Positions 19,101 to 27,498 of a stretch of 64,000 nt of DNA are shown piece by piece. How positions within the stretch are numbered: the first letter of the stretch is position 1; each line of letters begins with the position of its first letter. A program made the translations under genes and the position numbers. The notes below the pieces were generated by a model. The model did not search any database. It had not been told where the DNA came from and saw only the letters and a list, made by a program, of their open reading frames with translations. The stretch is from NCBI RefSeq assembly GCF_026127265.1, contig NZ_WWFG01000002.1:1550001-1614000 (forward strand), in the 5' to 3' direction. The DNA is from Nostoc sp. KVJ3. GTDB lineage: Bacteria; Cyanobacteriota; Cyanobacteriia; Cyanobacteriales; Nostocaceae.

Positions 19101-19415
19101 TCCCTAATAGGGATTTTGATAAATTGCAATCAACGATTACCCAGGTATGGACTTATGGCTTGAGGTTTCAATCCCTAATAGGGATTTTGATAAATTGCAA
19201 TTCTTGAGCAACGGCAGGAAACGAGAAAACAACGGCGTTTCAATCCCTAATAGGGATTTTGATAAATTGCAATAATTTGGTAGACAAGTTGAAGGCTCTA
19301 CAAGTGTTCGTTTCAATCCCTAATAGGGATTTTGATAAATTGCAATGACATTTTACCAGGGATGAGTTTATAAAACTTGTTTCAATCCCTAATAGGGATT
19401 TTGATAAATTGCAAG
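16135..19415 (-). CRISPR. CRISPR array, 46 repeats and 45 spacers, no cas genes
   Basis: Forty-five copies of a 37-bp repeat (plus strand GTTTCAATCCCTAATAGGG then ATTTTGATAAATTGCAAT) are identical except for the last base of the copy at 19379-19415. A 46th copy at 16135-16171 is degenerate in its 5' half. Spacers are 32-39 bp. On the minus strand the repeat ends ...TAGGGATTGAAAC, the usual 3' end, and the degenerate copy is at the left, so the array is read leftward with its leader at the right. AATCCC/GGGATT can form the hairpin. The repeat resembles 37-nt Nostoc repeats served by type I-D or type III systems; no cas gene is within the window. Short open frames in the array are artefacts. 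Confidence 0.97.
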
Positions 19416-19664
19416 CTGAGGTCTAAAAGCCTTGCTGTATTTGGTTTTCAAGGTGCAGTTGCGCGAACAGGTAAATCATAACACAGGGAATAGTAATAGC
19501 ACAAGATGCAAATTGCTGAAAGCCAGTACCCATAAGGTGCGCGGATGGTTTAAAAGTGCTTTTGCTCTGAAAGCCTTGTATAGATTGAGCAGCAGCCATT
19601 TTTTGCCCCTTCTGATTTTGTACACCCACCCATCCGCGCATCAGGCAAGAAAATTAGTCTGATA
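19416..19664 (-). promoter_or_regulatory. Putative CRISPR leader
   Basis: About 250 bp without a gene lie between the leader-side repeat and the HIP1-flanked repeats after ald. AAAGCCTTG occurs twice (near 19429 and 19569) and TGCGCGGATGG recurs as an inverted copy near 19631. By repeat orientation the promoter of the pre-crRNA should be here. Confidence 0.6.
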
Positions 19665-19780
19665 GGCGATCGCTAACTCAATTAATAAAATAAGCGATCG
19701 CCCAATAGAAGGTAAAGTAATTGTCGCAGGGGACAGTGGCGATCGCTACCTCAATTAATAAAATAAGCGATCGCCTAATA
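19665..19780. repeat. Two direct 43-bp repeats bounded by HIP1 octamers
   Basis: 19665-19707 and 19738-19780 differ at two bases. Each begins GGCGATCGCTA and ends AAGCGATCGCC plus AATA, with the AT-rich CTCAATTAATAAAATA between. Each copy can fold GGCGATCGCT against AGCGATCGCC. The copies lie just beyond the 3' end of ald and could stop its transcript. Confidence 0.85.
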
Positions 19781-19790
19781 CTTGCACACC

Positions 19791-20882
19791 TTAACTTACC
19801 AAATCAGGGAATACCTCTTGCACAGCCGGATGCACTAAGCGATGATTCTGCACATTCACACCCTTAGCTAAGGCTGGGTTAACTTCCAAAGCCATAATTC
19901 CCAAATTCGCCAACTGGACAATATAAGGTAATGTACTGTTATTGAGTGCCTGAGTTGCTGTCCAAGGTACTGCTCCTGGCATATTGGGAACGCCATAATG
20001 CACCACGCCCTCTTCAACGTATACCGGATTTGTATGAGATGTGGCGCGTAAGGTTTCGATACAACCACCTTGATCAACGGCTACATCAACTATTACCGAA
20101 CCAGGACGCATTTGTTTAACCAATTCGCGCGATACTAATGTTGGCGCTCTACGTCCTAACACTAAAACTGCACCGATGAGCAAATCGGCTTCAATCACTG
20201 CGGCTTCAATATGAGCAGAGTTGCTGTAAAGTAATTCAACTCTAGAGCCAAAGAGGGTTTCTAGGTAAGATAAGCGATCGACACTCACATCTAAAATCTG
20301 CACGATCGCACCCACGCCCACCGCAATTTTAGCCGCTTCTGTACCCACAGCGCCGCCACCTAAAATTACTACTTTACCAGGCTTGACTCCAGGGACACCG
20401 CCTAAAAGTAATCCTCTACCACCTTGCTGACGTTCTAGGAATCTCGCCCCAAATTGTACCGCTAGCCGACCAGCAATTACGCTCATGGGGGTGAGCAAAG
20501 GGAGTTTGTTAGCACCAGGTTGTTCTACAGTTTCGTAGGCGATCGCAGTTGTGCCACAATCAATTAAATGCTCTGTCAATTTGCGATCGGCGGCTAAATG
20601 TAAATAAGTAAATAATATCTGCCCTTTCTGCAAAAATTTATACTCAGATATCAAAGGCTCTTTGACTTTCACCACCAATTCCCGATTCCAAGCTGTCTCT
20701 GATGTGGGGACAATCTCGGCTCCAGCACTTTTATAGTCATCATCTGAAAATCCAGCACCATTACCTGCTTGTGTCTCGACGAAGATGCTATGACCATTTT
20801 CTCGCAGCACCCGCACACTAGAAGGACTTAACCCGACACGAAATTCTTGATCCTTATTTTCCTTCGGAACCCCGATTTCCAT
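19791..20882 (-). CDS. ald: Alanine dehydrogenase
   Basis: 363 residues, the usual length, from ATG 20882 with AGAGGCG upstream. Hallmarks: MEIGVPKENKDQEFRVGLSP with the substrate Arg, VVKVKEPL with the catalytic Lys, LFTYLHLAAD with the His, the NAD Rossmann turn VVILGGGAVGTEAAKIA, VDVAVDQGGC and MPGAVPWTATQALNN. It interconverts alanine and pyruvate plus ammonia using NAD. In heterocystous cyanobacteria the enzyme takes part in alanine breakdown and nitrogen transfer between cells (family knowledge). It reads toward the CRISPR leader; HIP1 hairpins at 19738-19780 follow its stop by 10 bp. The upstream 420 bp should hold its promoter. Confidence 0.96.
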   Translation of the reverse strand: MEIGVPKENKDQEFRVGLSPSSVRVLRENGHSIFVETQAGNGAGFSDDDYKSAGAEIVPTSETAWNRELVVKVKEPLISEYKFLQKGQILFTYLHLAADRKLTEHLIDCGTTAIAYETVEQPGANKLPLLTPMSVIAGRLAVQFGARFLERQQGGRGLLLGGVPGVKPGKVVILGGGAVGTEAAKIAVGVGAIVQILDVSVDRLSYLETLFGSRVELLYSNSAHIEAAVIEADLLIGAVLVLGRRAPTLVSRELVKQMRPGSVIVDVAVDQGGCIETLRATSHTNPVYVEEGVVHYGVPNMPGAVPWTATQALNNSTLPYIVQLANLGIMALEVNPALAKGVNVQNHRLVHPAVQEVFPDLVS

Positions 20883-21302
20883 ATATCGCCTCTGATAATT
20901 TTTTTGTTTAACTCTAGCCTGGGAATCTCAAGCTTGCTACTGATCTATTGGAGATAGCTGTATTACAGATAGCTAATCTCTGTTCTAAGTTTCTCAATTT
21001 AATCTGAGTAGCCCCAAACTCAAGCCCTTGACTATTACCCCAGTGTTTATACAATATATAAAGAATAGTAACAATTTATTAAAAGAGTGATTGTATAGCT
21101 CCCTACTAGGAAGCTTTTGCTGAATTGATCGAGTCATTCTTGGCATTCAAGCACTGCAATTAGCTCATAAATTGGCAAGTGTAGGGTAAAGGTTAAGGGA
21201 AAAACAACCAGTTAATTCCTTTAACCTTTGCCGCTTATACCTGATAACTGCTGTGAAGTCTCATATCAACTCCCGTTTGCCGAAAAAAGGTTTCTAAAAA
21301 AA
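20883..21302. other. Intergenic region between divergent ald and hli genes
   Basis: No gene, tRNA or repeat was recognised in these 420 bp. It must hold the promoters of both neighbours. The in-frame extension of the Hli gene back to 21228 has no family-like sequence. Confidence 0.5.
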
Positions 21303-21473
21303 ATGACACAAACACAACCAACAATTACACCTAAACTAGAGGAGCCAAAGTTTGGCTTTAATGAGTATGCAGAACGCTTAAATGGTCGAGCGGCAATGAT
21401 TGGCTTTGCTTTGATGCTGGTGATTGAATATGTCACCAATCAAGGAGTGCTATCATGGCTGGGTCTGAAGTAG
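21303..21473 (+). CDS. High-light-inducible (Hli / SCP) chlorophyll-binding protein
   Basis: 56 residues from ATG 21303. The single helix carries the chlorophyll-binding signature FNEYAERLNGRAAMIGFALML, in which Glu and Asn/Arg ligate chlorophyll; an MTQTQPTITPKLEEP tail precedes it. These thylakoid proteins associate with photosystem II assembly intermediates and CP47/ChlG and dissipate light energy under stress. Length and motif are typical. Upstream in-frame codons to 21228 are poor candidates because they look unlike the family. Single gene, no clear operon. Confidence 0.93.
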   Translation: MTQTQPTITPKLEEPKFGFNEYAERLNGRAAMIGFALMLVIEYVTNQGVLSWLGLK

Positions 21474-21603
21474 TACCACCAACTAGCAGAAAATGCAAGT
21501 TGTCAGCTAGTAATTAAAAGAGTTTCAACCAGATGGAACAACCCAGTTGGTTTTGACTTAGACAATTAATAGCGAAGTAAGTAGTTGCACAAAAATATTT
21601 ACA

Positions 21604-21686
21604 GTCATTGCGAGCGGAGCGTCTCCAAGAGTTGCGATCGCAAGGGTTGGGATTGCTTCATTAGGATTTGCTTCATTCGCAATGAC
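21604..21686. repeat. Inverted-repeat element (GTCATTGCGA family)
   Basis: GTCATTGCGA at the left and TCGCAATGAC at the right bound 83 bp. A shortened relative with the same ends is at 63242-63269. It contains one HIP1 octamer and no gene. Confidence 0.7.
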
Positions 21687-21977
21687 ATTGTGTAATTAAT
21701 TCTGTCCAAGTACTTACTTAACCCTAGATACTCTAAATTAGACTTATTCGTAAATTATTGCCCTAGAATGTAAGCAAGAGAGGAATGAAAATACCTATTA
21801 GTGATTGAAATATCATAGACTTGCAACTAATATATGTAAGCCAATTAGTGAGTGTAATTCCTCCCCAACTAACAAAAATCATAATTTAGTGTCTGCCTTG
21901 GATGAGAAAGGCAAATTACGGGTGATGTATTCTTGATAAATATATACAAAAGCTGAACTGGAACCAACCAAGCTGTG

Positions 21978-22271
21978 ATGAATGCTGTATTACCTCGTTT
22001 TTTGAAGTCAACCTACCGAAAAGAGCCACTAATCAGTATATTGGTGACGATGGGCGCTATGGATGCCCTGATTGGTGGATTGAATGATAGCTGGTCGTTG
22101 TTCGCTTTTGGTTTGGGAACAACAGGCGTAGCGCTAGCCTTTAAATTGTGGCGTTTCCAGCAGCGCCGGTCTTTACCAGAGGAACCTGTAGTGCAACATT
22201 ATTTGCCTTCTCGTTCTTCTAGTGCGCCTTTACCAATGTTAAGCGTTTCTAAGAAAAAACCACCTCTTTAA
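21978..22271 (+). CDS. Hypothetical membrane protein
   Basis: 97 residues from ATG 21978 (an ATG at 21975 is also possible). Two hydrophobic stretches (PLISILVTMGAMDALIGG and WSLFAFGLGTTGVALAF) suggest a membrane hairpin, followed by a basic Pro/Ser-rich cytoplasmic tail (RFQQRRSLPEEP...KKKPPL). I do not recognise a named domain; the layout is like short conserved cyanobacterial proteins. About 500 bp without a gene precede it and a 20-bp palindromic repeat follows. No function is proposed. Confidence 0.65.
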   Translation: MNAVLPRFLKSTYRKEPLISILVTMGAMDALIGGLNDSWSLFAFGLGTTGVALAFKLWRFQQRRSLPEEPVVQHYLPSRSSSAPLPMLSVSKKKPPL

Positions 22272-22288
22272 GAGTCTTGAGTTAGGAG

Positions 22289-22308
22289 AGACGCGATTAA
22301 TGGCGTCT
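22289..22308. repeat. AGACGCGAT palindrome, imperfect copy
   Basis: AGACGCGATTAATGGCGTCT followed by GTACAAGA. The same hairpin family is at 29470, 34885 and 61026, each in a gene-free gap. Confidence 0.85.
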
Positions 22309-22379
22309 GTACAAGAGTTGTGAGTTATTAATTCATAACTCTACAGGATTTATTTGTATATAAAAAGTGAGGAAAAAGT

Positions 22380-23447
22380 GTGAGTAGTGAGGGAAGAGGT
22401 GGGGGTAATTTTTTACGGCCGAATATTATCCTGGCATTTATGGCAGCTATCGCCCTCCCAGTAATTACCTGGGGAGGGTTTTACGTTCGTAAAGCTCATG
22501 CTGCCGTTGAAGTAACACAAAATTCCCAAACTACTAACAGCTTTGCAAACGCCCAACTACTTTACACACTCAAAGGACATGACGGAACTGTTAAATCCCT
22601 TGCTTTCACTCCAGATAGCAGAATTCTGGTGAGTGGAGGTGCAGAAAACGAGGGTGTTATTCGCCTTTGGAATCTAACAAATGGCAAAAAGTTGGGGGAT
22701 ATTAACAAAGCACACAAAGCGGCTGTAGAGTCTTTAGTGATTTCACCAGATGGACAAACCCTCGCTAGTTGTAGTGATGACAACACGATTAACCTCTGGA
22801 GCCTGAAAAATTTGAAATTTAGCCGCTCTTTTGTCGGACATACCAGTAATGTATTATCTTTAGCGGTGTCTCCTGATAGTAAAATTCTGATTAGTGGAGC
22901 TTTGGATGGGATTCGTCTATGGGATTTACTACAGCAGCGTCCTCTAGGGACTCTAGTAAGCTTTGATAATTTGATTTATACCCTAGCCATTAGCCCTGAT
23001 GGACAGACTTTAGCTAGTGGTGATAATAAGGGTGTAATCAAGCTGTGGAATTTGAGTACTGGTAAATTAATCAGTGAATTTGTAGCTCATTCTAATTCCG
23101 TTAGCGCTGTAGTCTTTACACCAGATGGAGAAACATTAGTTAGTGCAAGCCGCGATCGCACAGTCAAATTGTGGAATATTAATACTGGAGAATTAGTCCG
23201 CACCCTCACAGGACATAATAACTGGGTAAATGCGATCGCCATTAACCCCGACGGACAAACCCTTGCTAGTGCCGGTAAAGATGGGATTAAGTTGTGGAAC
23301 TTAACTACAGGTGAGTTAATAAATACACTGAGTGGACATACAGACTGGGTAAGCGCGATCGCTTTTAGTCCAAATGGTAAAATTCTTGCCAGTGGTGGAT
23401 TTGACAAACAAATCAAGATTTGGGGAACTCCACAAAAACGTCATTAG
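22380..23447 (+). CDS. Membrane-anchored or exported seven-blade WD40 protein
   Basis: 355 residues from GTG 22380. Residues ~14-40 are a hydrophobic segment (NIILAFMAAIALPVITWGG) that could be a signal anchor. Seven WD40 repeats follow, each ending in a form of IKLWNL, for example GVIRLWNLTNGKKL, TVKLWNINTGELV and QIKIWGTPQ; seven make one closed propeller. WD40 propellers are docking surfaces for partner proteins; the partner is unknown. The first repeat starts with LLYTLKGHDGTVKSLAF. No enzymatic domain is present. It stands alone; nothing indicates regulation. Confidence 0.88.
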   Translation: MSSEGRGGGNFLRPNIILAFMAAIALPVITWGGFYVRKAHAAVEVTQNSQTTNSFANAQLLYTLKGHDGTVKSLAFTPDSRILVSGGAENEGVIRLWNLTNGKKLGDINKAHKAAVESLVISPDGQTLASCSDDNTINLWSLKNLKFSRSFVGHTSNVLSLAVSPDSKILISGALDGIRLWDLLQQRPLGTLVSFDNLIYTLAISPDGQTLASGDNKGVIKLWNLSTGKLISEFVAHSNSVSAVVFTPDGETLVSASRDRTVKLWNINTGELVRTLTGHNNWVNAIAINPDGQTLASAGKDGIKLWNLTTGELINTLSGHTDWVSAIAFSPNGKILASGGFDKQIKIWGTPQKRH

Positions 23448-24046
23448 GACTTACGCAAAACTACACACAGTAGGGGAAATTAATGTAGATGCATACTCCT
23501 ACCTAAAAATCATTGGCGAAGATATTGCAAGCATTTACTATGTTTGCTAAACTTTGGTCTTGCCTTTTTAGAGTTTTTATAGTAGAAAATCAACCAAAGC
23601 TCAGATTAGATTTTGCCAGAACTACCCAAAATCAACGATCGTAGCAACCAAAAGCGATGTCTACGACGGGCTATTTGGTGTCCCCAATTGTTGCACAACT
23701 GTGAATACTTGATGAAAATACAGCCAAGTTAATATCTTATCTAGAAATTACTGTAAGTATAAACATAGGCAATTCCCAATCATCTATGCAGCTACTTGCC
23801 CTCTAGACTCGGAACAATTTCTCAAATTAGACAATCTTAGAAATGGTTATCGTCGGTAAATGCACTCAGGTAAAAATCACCATCTTGGCTGAAGCAAAGG
23901 TTTGTAGCGCTGAAGCGCTATTTTAAACGTAGGAGAACTTGCTACTTAAATGATGTTTAATTTTCCCGAACTGCTTTTGATCCCCATTTCGATAGAATGA
24001 CTAGGCAGAACTCTAAAACTAAAAACCGCTTTTGACTGCGACGCTC
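23448..24046. other. Intergenic region with two short repeats
   Basis: No gene is supported in 600 bp. It includes GCGATGTCTACGACGGGCTA (23654-23673), a partial copy of a dispersed repeat seen at 37518 and 45495, and a small palindrome TAGCGCTGAAGCGCTA (23905-23920). Confidence 0.5.
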
Positions 24047-25102
24047 ATGAATCAATTGAACAATGGTTTTACGCTATTTTTAAGTCTGCTAGTCGAGGCG
24101 ATGCCTTTTTTACTTATTGGGGTTTTATTCTCCAGTTTGCTGCTGTTTTTTGTTGATGAGCGCAAATTAGTAGAAAAAATGCCCAAAAATCCGCTCTTAG
24201 GTGCTTTAGTTGGCAGCATGATTGGCTTTTTATTTCCGGTGTGTGAGTGCGGGAATGTACCGGTAGCGCGGCGGTTCCTAATTCAGGGAGTACCTACACC
24301 AGTCGCAATTGGTTTTTTGCTAGCAGCACCAACAATTAACCCAATTGTAATTTGGTCAACTTGGACAGCATTTCGAGATCAGCCAGAAATAGTTGTCTTA
24401 CGAGTTGTATTTTCCCTAGCAATTGCCACAATTGTTGGTTTTGTTTTCAGTTTTCAAAAGGACTTAAATCCGATAATCCAACCTGCGATCGCGCGGTATA
24501 TGAAGTTTAACCCGCCCGCGCAGGCTGAAACCAAACGCCGTGGTAAGCGTTACCAAGTAGAACAGCAAGAAGCGATACCCAATATCTTGCAATCGGGGAC
24601 TTATATCTTAGGAGGAAAAGCAGGTATACCTCTGCGGATAGATGCTAATTTAGCACAGGAGAACACCTCAGTTGCTAATACCAATAAACCCCTTGCAGAT
24701 AAACTGCGGCTAGTGGTAGATAATAGCATCCAAGAATTCCGGGAATTGGGTGGAGTAATGATTTTAGGAAGTGCGATCGCTGCTGCTATTCAAATCCTAG
24801 CCCCCCGTGAAATGATCTTGACTCTGGGTGCTGGGCCGATTAGCTCGATTGTGGTCATGCTGATCTTAGCAGTGGTGGTATCAATTTGTTCTACAGTCGA
24901 TTCTTTCTTTGCCCTGTCTTTTGCCTCAACCTTTAGCAGTGGTTCTTTGTTAGCATTTCTAGTATTTGGCCCAATGATTGACATCAAAGGCATTGGTTTG
25001 ATGTTATCCATTTTTAAACCCAAAACTGTTTTTTACTTATTTGCTTTAGCAGCACAATTAACATTTGTGTTAACTCTTTTCATGAACTTGCATGTCCTTT
25101 AA
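24047..25102 (+). CDS. Permease of the DUF318 / ArsP-like family
   Basis: 351 residues from ATG 24047 (TTG 24032 would add five). Eight or so hydrophobic segments are visible in two halves joined by a soluble linker (~residues 145-225). The motif FPVCECGNVPVARRFL with PTPVAIGFLLAAPTINPIV is the signature of this permease family, whose Cys pair is thought to handle metal or metalloid ions. The second half contains CSTVDSFFALSFA and FGPMIDIKGIGLM. The downstream TIGR03943 gene starts 32 bp later, the usual pairing (as in Bacillus ycgR-ycgQ). The substrate is unknown; metal homeostasis is inferred. Confidence 0.85.
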   Translation: MNQLNNGFTLFLSLLVEAMPFLLIGVLFSSLLLFFVDERKLVEKMPKNPLLGALVGSMIGFLFPVCECGNVPVARRFLIQGVPTPVAIGFLLAAPTINPIVIWSTWTAFRDQPEIVVLRVVFSLAIATIVGFVFSFQKDLNPIIQPAIARYMKFNPPAQAETKRRGKRYQVEQQEAIPNILQSGTYILGGKAGIPLRIDANLAQENTSVANTNKPLADKLRLVVDNSIQEFRELGGVMILGSAIAAAIQILAPREMILTLGAGPISSIVVMLILAVVVSICSTVDSFFALSFASTFSSGSLLAFLVFGPMIDIKGIGLMLSIFKPKTVFYLFALAAQLTFVLTLFMNLHVL

Positions 25103-25106
25103 AAAA

Positions 25107-25141
25107 ATGACTAATGACTAATGACTAATGACCAATGACTA
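25107..25141 (+). repeat. Tandem heptamer ATGACTA
   Basis: Five near-identical ATGACTA/ATGACCA units; the last one supplies the ATG start of the next gene. This is a short tandem repeat of the type common in heterocystous cyanobacteria. Confidence 0.9.
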
Positions 25142-25899
25142 ATAAAAATCCCAAATCTAATCTGTTCCTCCCTTGGCTGGATGCCCTAGCGATTACGGCT
25201 TGGGGTCTTTTGATGTTGAAATATTGGCTAACTAATAAGCTGAACCTGTTGATTCACCCCAATTACATTTTGTTTGTAGTTGTGACTGGTATCAGCTTGA
25301 TTATTATTGGTTTATTCAAAATGCAGGAACTTTGGCTACGCCGTCGCCGTGATGTTATGCCAAATGCCCAGCACATTAGTTTATTTCCCCCTGGTTGGGG
25401 CAGTTCTTTGTTATTGATTGCAGCGATTCTAGGTTTCATGTTTACACCGCAAGTTTTTGCTAGTGACAAAGCACTGCAAAGGGGCGTAACAGCTGATTTA
25501 CTGGGAACTACACGCGTCAAACCCCAAGCTTTTCGGGCTACTGTTCGTCCAGAAGAGCGATCGCTTGTAGACTGGGTACGCACTGTTAATGTCTATCCAG
25601 AGCCAGATACATATACAGGGCAAAAAGTCAAGGTGCAGGGATTTGTTATTCACCCGTCAGATATAGGAAAAGAATATTTGTTCTTAGCCCGATTTGTCTT
25701 AACTTGTTGTGCAGCAGATGCTTACCCTGTAGGATTACCCGTCAAACTCCCAAACGATCAAGAAACTTATTCCGCTGATATCTGGCTGGAAGTAGAAGGA
25801 CAAATGGTGACAGAAAATTTGGCAGGTAAACGCCAACTTACTATTGCCGCTACCTCTCTCAAAAAGATTCCTCAACCCCAAAATCCATATAGTTATTAG
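25135..25899 (+). CDS. TIGR03943 family membrane protein (permease partner)
   Basis: 254 residues from ATG 25135. The N-terminal half has three hydrophobic segments (AITAWGLLMLKYWL, ILFVVVTGISLIIIGLF, SSLLLIAAILGFMF). The C-terminal half is an extracytoplasmic domain with KVQGFVIHPSD, the cysteine pair FVLTCCAADAYPVGLPV and WLEVEGQM, which are TIGR03943 marks. The neighbouring DUF318 permease and this protein are inherited together in many bacteria and probably form one transporter. Its start lies inside a heptamer repeat, so no normal ribosome site is present; expression may rely on readthrough from the permease gene. Confidence 0.85.
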   Translation: MTNKNPKSNLFLPWLDALAITAWGLLMLKYWLTNKLNLLIHPNYILFVVVTGISLIIIGLFKMQELWLRRRRDVMPNAQHISLFPPGWGSSLLLIAAILGFMFTPQVFASDKALQRGVTADLLGTTRVKPQAFRATVRPEERSLVDWVRTVNVYPEPDTYTGQKVKVQGFVIHPSDIGKEYLFLARFVLTCCAADAYPVGLPVKLPNDQETYSADIWLEVEGQMVTENLAGKRQLTIAATSLKKIPQPQNPYSY

Positions 25900-25930
25900 T
25901 CAATGCTCAATGCCCAATGTTTAAGAAGAA

Positions 25931-27433
25931 ATGATTAAATCTAAAGCATTTATTCAACCACTAGATCGGATAGCGATCGCACTGATGCTAATGCTGAGTG
26001 TGCTAATTGGGTTAATCATATTGCAAGGTGATGTGGTAACTGCTCGTGTGCGGGACTTTACCTGGCAAAACCAACAGATTGGGGCGGAAGATAACTCCTT
26101 CACCCTCACCTTCAGCCGCCCAATGGAAATAAAAACCGTAGAGGATAACTTGAAAATCGATCCACCCCTAGCAGGTAAATTCAGTTGGGCTGGGCGGCGG
26201 ATGGTTTATACACTGCTAACACCCGCACCTTATGGCACGAATTATAAAGTGCAGTTACAGGGAGCCAAAGATAAGTTTGCAGAGCAAGAAGGCAACAATC
26301 GAACGAACCAGCCTTTTACAGGGAATTTCCGCACACGCGATCGCGTCATTCTTTACATAGGAACCGATAAAGAAGAACAGGGACGATTAGTTCTTTATAA
26401 CTTAACCCAAGAGCAAAAAAGGATACTTACCCCCAAAGACTTGATAGCAATGGACTTTGAGTCATTTCCAGATGGGGAGAAAATTTTATTTTCGGCTCGC
26501 GCCAGCAAAAACCAAGACTTACTTTCAGCCCAGCTGTACACAGTCACAACAGGCGTTTCTAGTAAATCTGGACAACAAGCAGAACCAGTAGGCAAAGTTG
26601 ACCTAGTTTTAGATAGTAAAGATTATGAAAACCTGAAATTTGACTTATCACCTGATGGGCAAACTATTGTCATCCAGAGGGGAAACAAAACTAATCCCGG
26701 CGACTTTGGACTGTGGTTTATGCCCGCAACCAGCGACGATAATTCAGCAGAAAAACCCACCCCTAAACGTCTAAAAAGTCAACCGGGGGGAGACTTTATG
26801 ATCACACCAGATAGTAAAGCCGTAGCAGTTGCCCAAGGTCAAGGAGCAGCAATATTACCACTGCAAGGTGATGCCACAAAACCCCTAGATTTTCTACCGC
26901 AGTTCGGTTTGGTACAGGCTTTCTCTAAAGATGGTTCTCAAGCAGCGATGGTCAAATTTAATACAGATTACACGCGAGATTTGTTTTTAGTGACAAACCA
27001 AGGTGTGCAGAAACAATTATTAAAAACAACAGGCTCAATTCTCAGCTGCCAATTTGACATCGCCTCACCAACCCTTTACTGCTTGCTAACACAGCTAATA
27101 TCTAAAGAACAATACATAGAACAGCCTTATGTAGTGGCAATTGATCTAAAAACTGGTAAACAGAAACCCTTGCTAGTATTGCCTCCCGCTCAACGGAATG
27201 TGCAAATGAGTTTATCTTCTGACGGTTTGGGCTTGTTATTTGACCAAGTAGTACCGCAGACAAACCCCCCAGCATCATTACCGCCAAATACTTTAAAAAC
27301 TGATGATGGAGATGCGATCGCTACCAGTAGCCTGTGGTTAATGCCTCTGTTACCCATTGCTGATGCTGCAACTGTTGAAATTAGACCAGAACAACTACCC
27401 TTAGCCGGATTTCATCCACGTTGGCTACCTTGA
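25931..27433 (+). CDS. Membrane-anchored Ig-like / beta-propeller protein
   Basis: 500 residues from ATG 25931 with AAGAAG upstream. A single N-terminal membrane segment (IAIALMLMLSVLIGLIIL) anchors a periplasmic part. Residues ~40-135 are a bacterial Ig-like domain (FTLTFSRPMEIKTVEDNLKI, GRRMVYTLLTPAPYGTNYKV). The rest looks like a PD40-type beta-propeller with repeats such as MDFESFPDGEKILFSAR and KFDLSPDGQTIVIQRG. No enzyme motif is seen. It follows the permease/TIGR03943 pair by 31 bp and may share their transcript. Function unknown. Confidence 0.75.
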   Translation: MIKSKAFIQPLDRIAIALMLMLSVLIGLIILQGDVVTARVRDFTWQNQQIGAEDNSFTLTFSRPMEIKTVEDNLKIDPPLAGKFSWAGRRMVYTLLTPAPYGTNYKVQLQGAKDKFAEQEGNNRTNQPFTGNFRTRDRVILYIGTDKEEQGRLVLYNLTQEQKRILTPKDLIAMDFESFPDGEKILFSARASKNQDLLSAQLYTVTTGVSSKSGQQAEPVGKVDLVLDSKDYENLKFDLSPDGQTIVIQRGNKTNPGDFGLWFMPATSDDNSAEKPTPKRLKSQPGGDFMITPDSKAVAVAQGQGAAILPLQGDATKPLDFLPQFGLVQAFSKDGSQAAMVKFNTDYTRDLFLVTNQGVQKQLLKTTGSILSCQFDIASPTLYCLLTQLISKEQYIEQPYVVAIDLKTGKQKPLLVLPPAQRNVQMSLSSDGLGLLFDQVVPQTNPPASLPPNTLKTDDGDAIATSSLWLMPLLPIADAATVEIRPEQLPLAGFHPRWLP

Positions 27434-27498
27434 GCGAATAATTCTAAGTCCATTTCAGAAGGTCAGTTAAGGTATCGCCACCAAAACTTGAGTAGAAC

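Noticed and set aside
16522..19207. A series of open frames on the plus strand over the CRISPR region
   Set aside because: They are repeats of the array translated in different frames (FQSLIGILINCN / VSIPNRDFDKLQ) and have no gene features.
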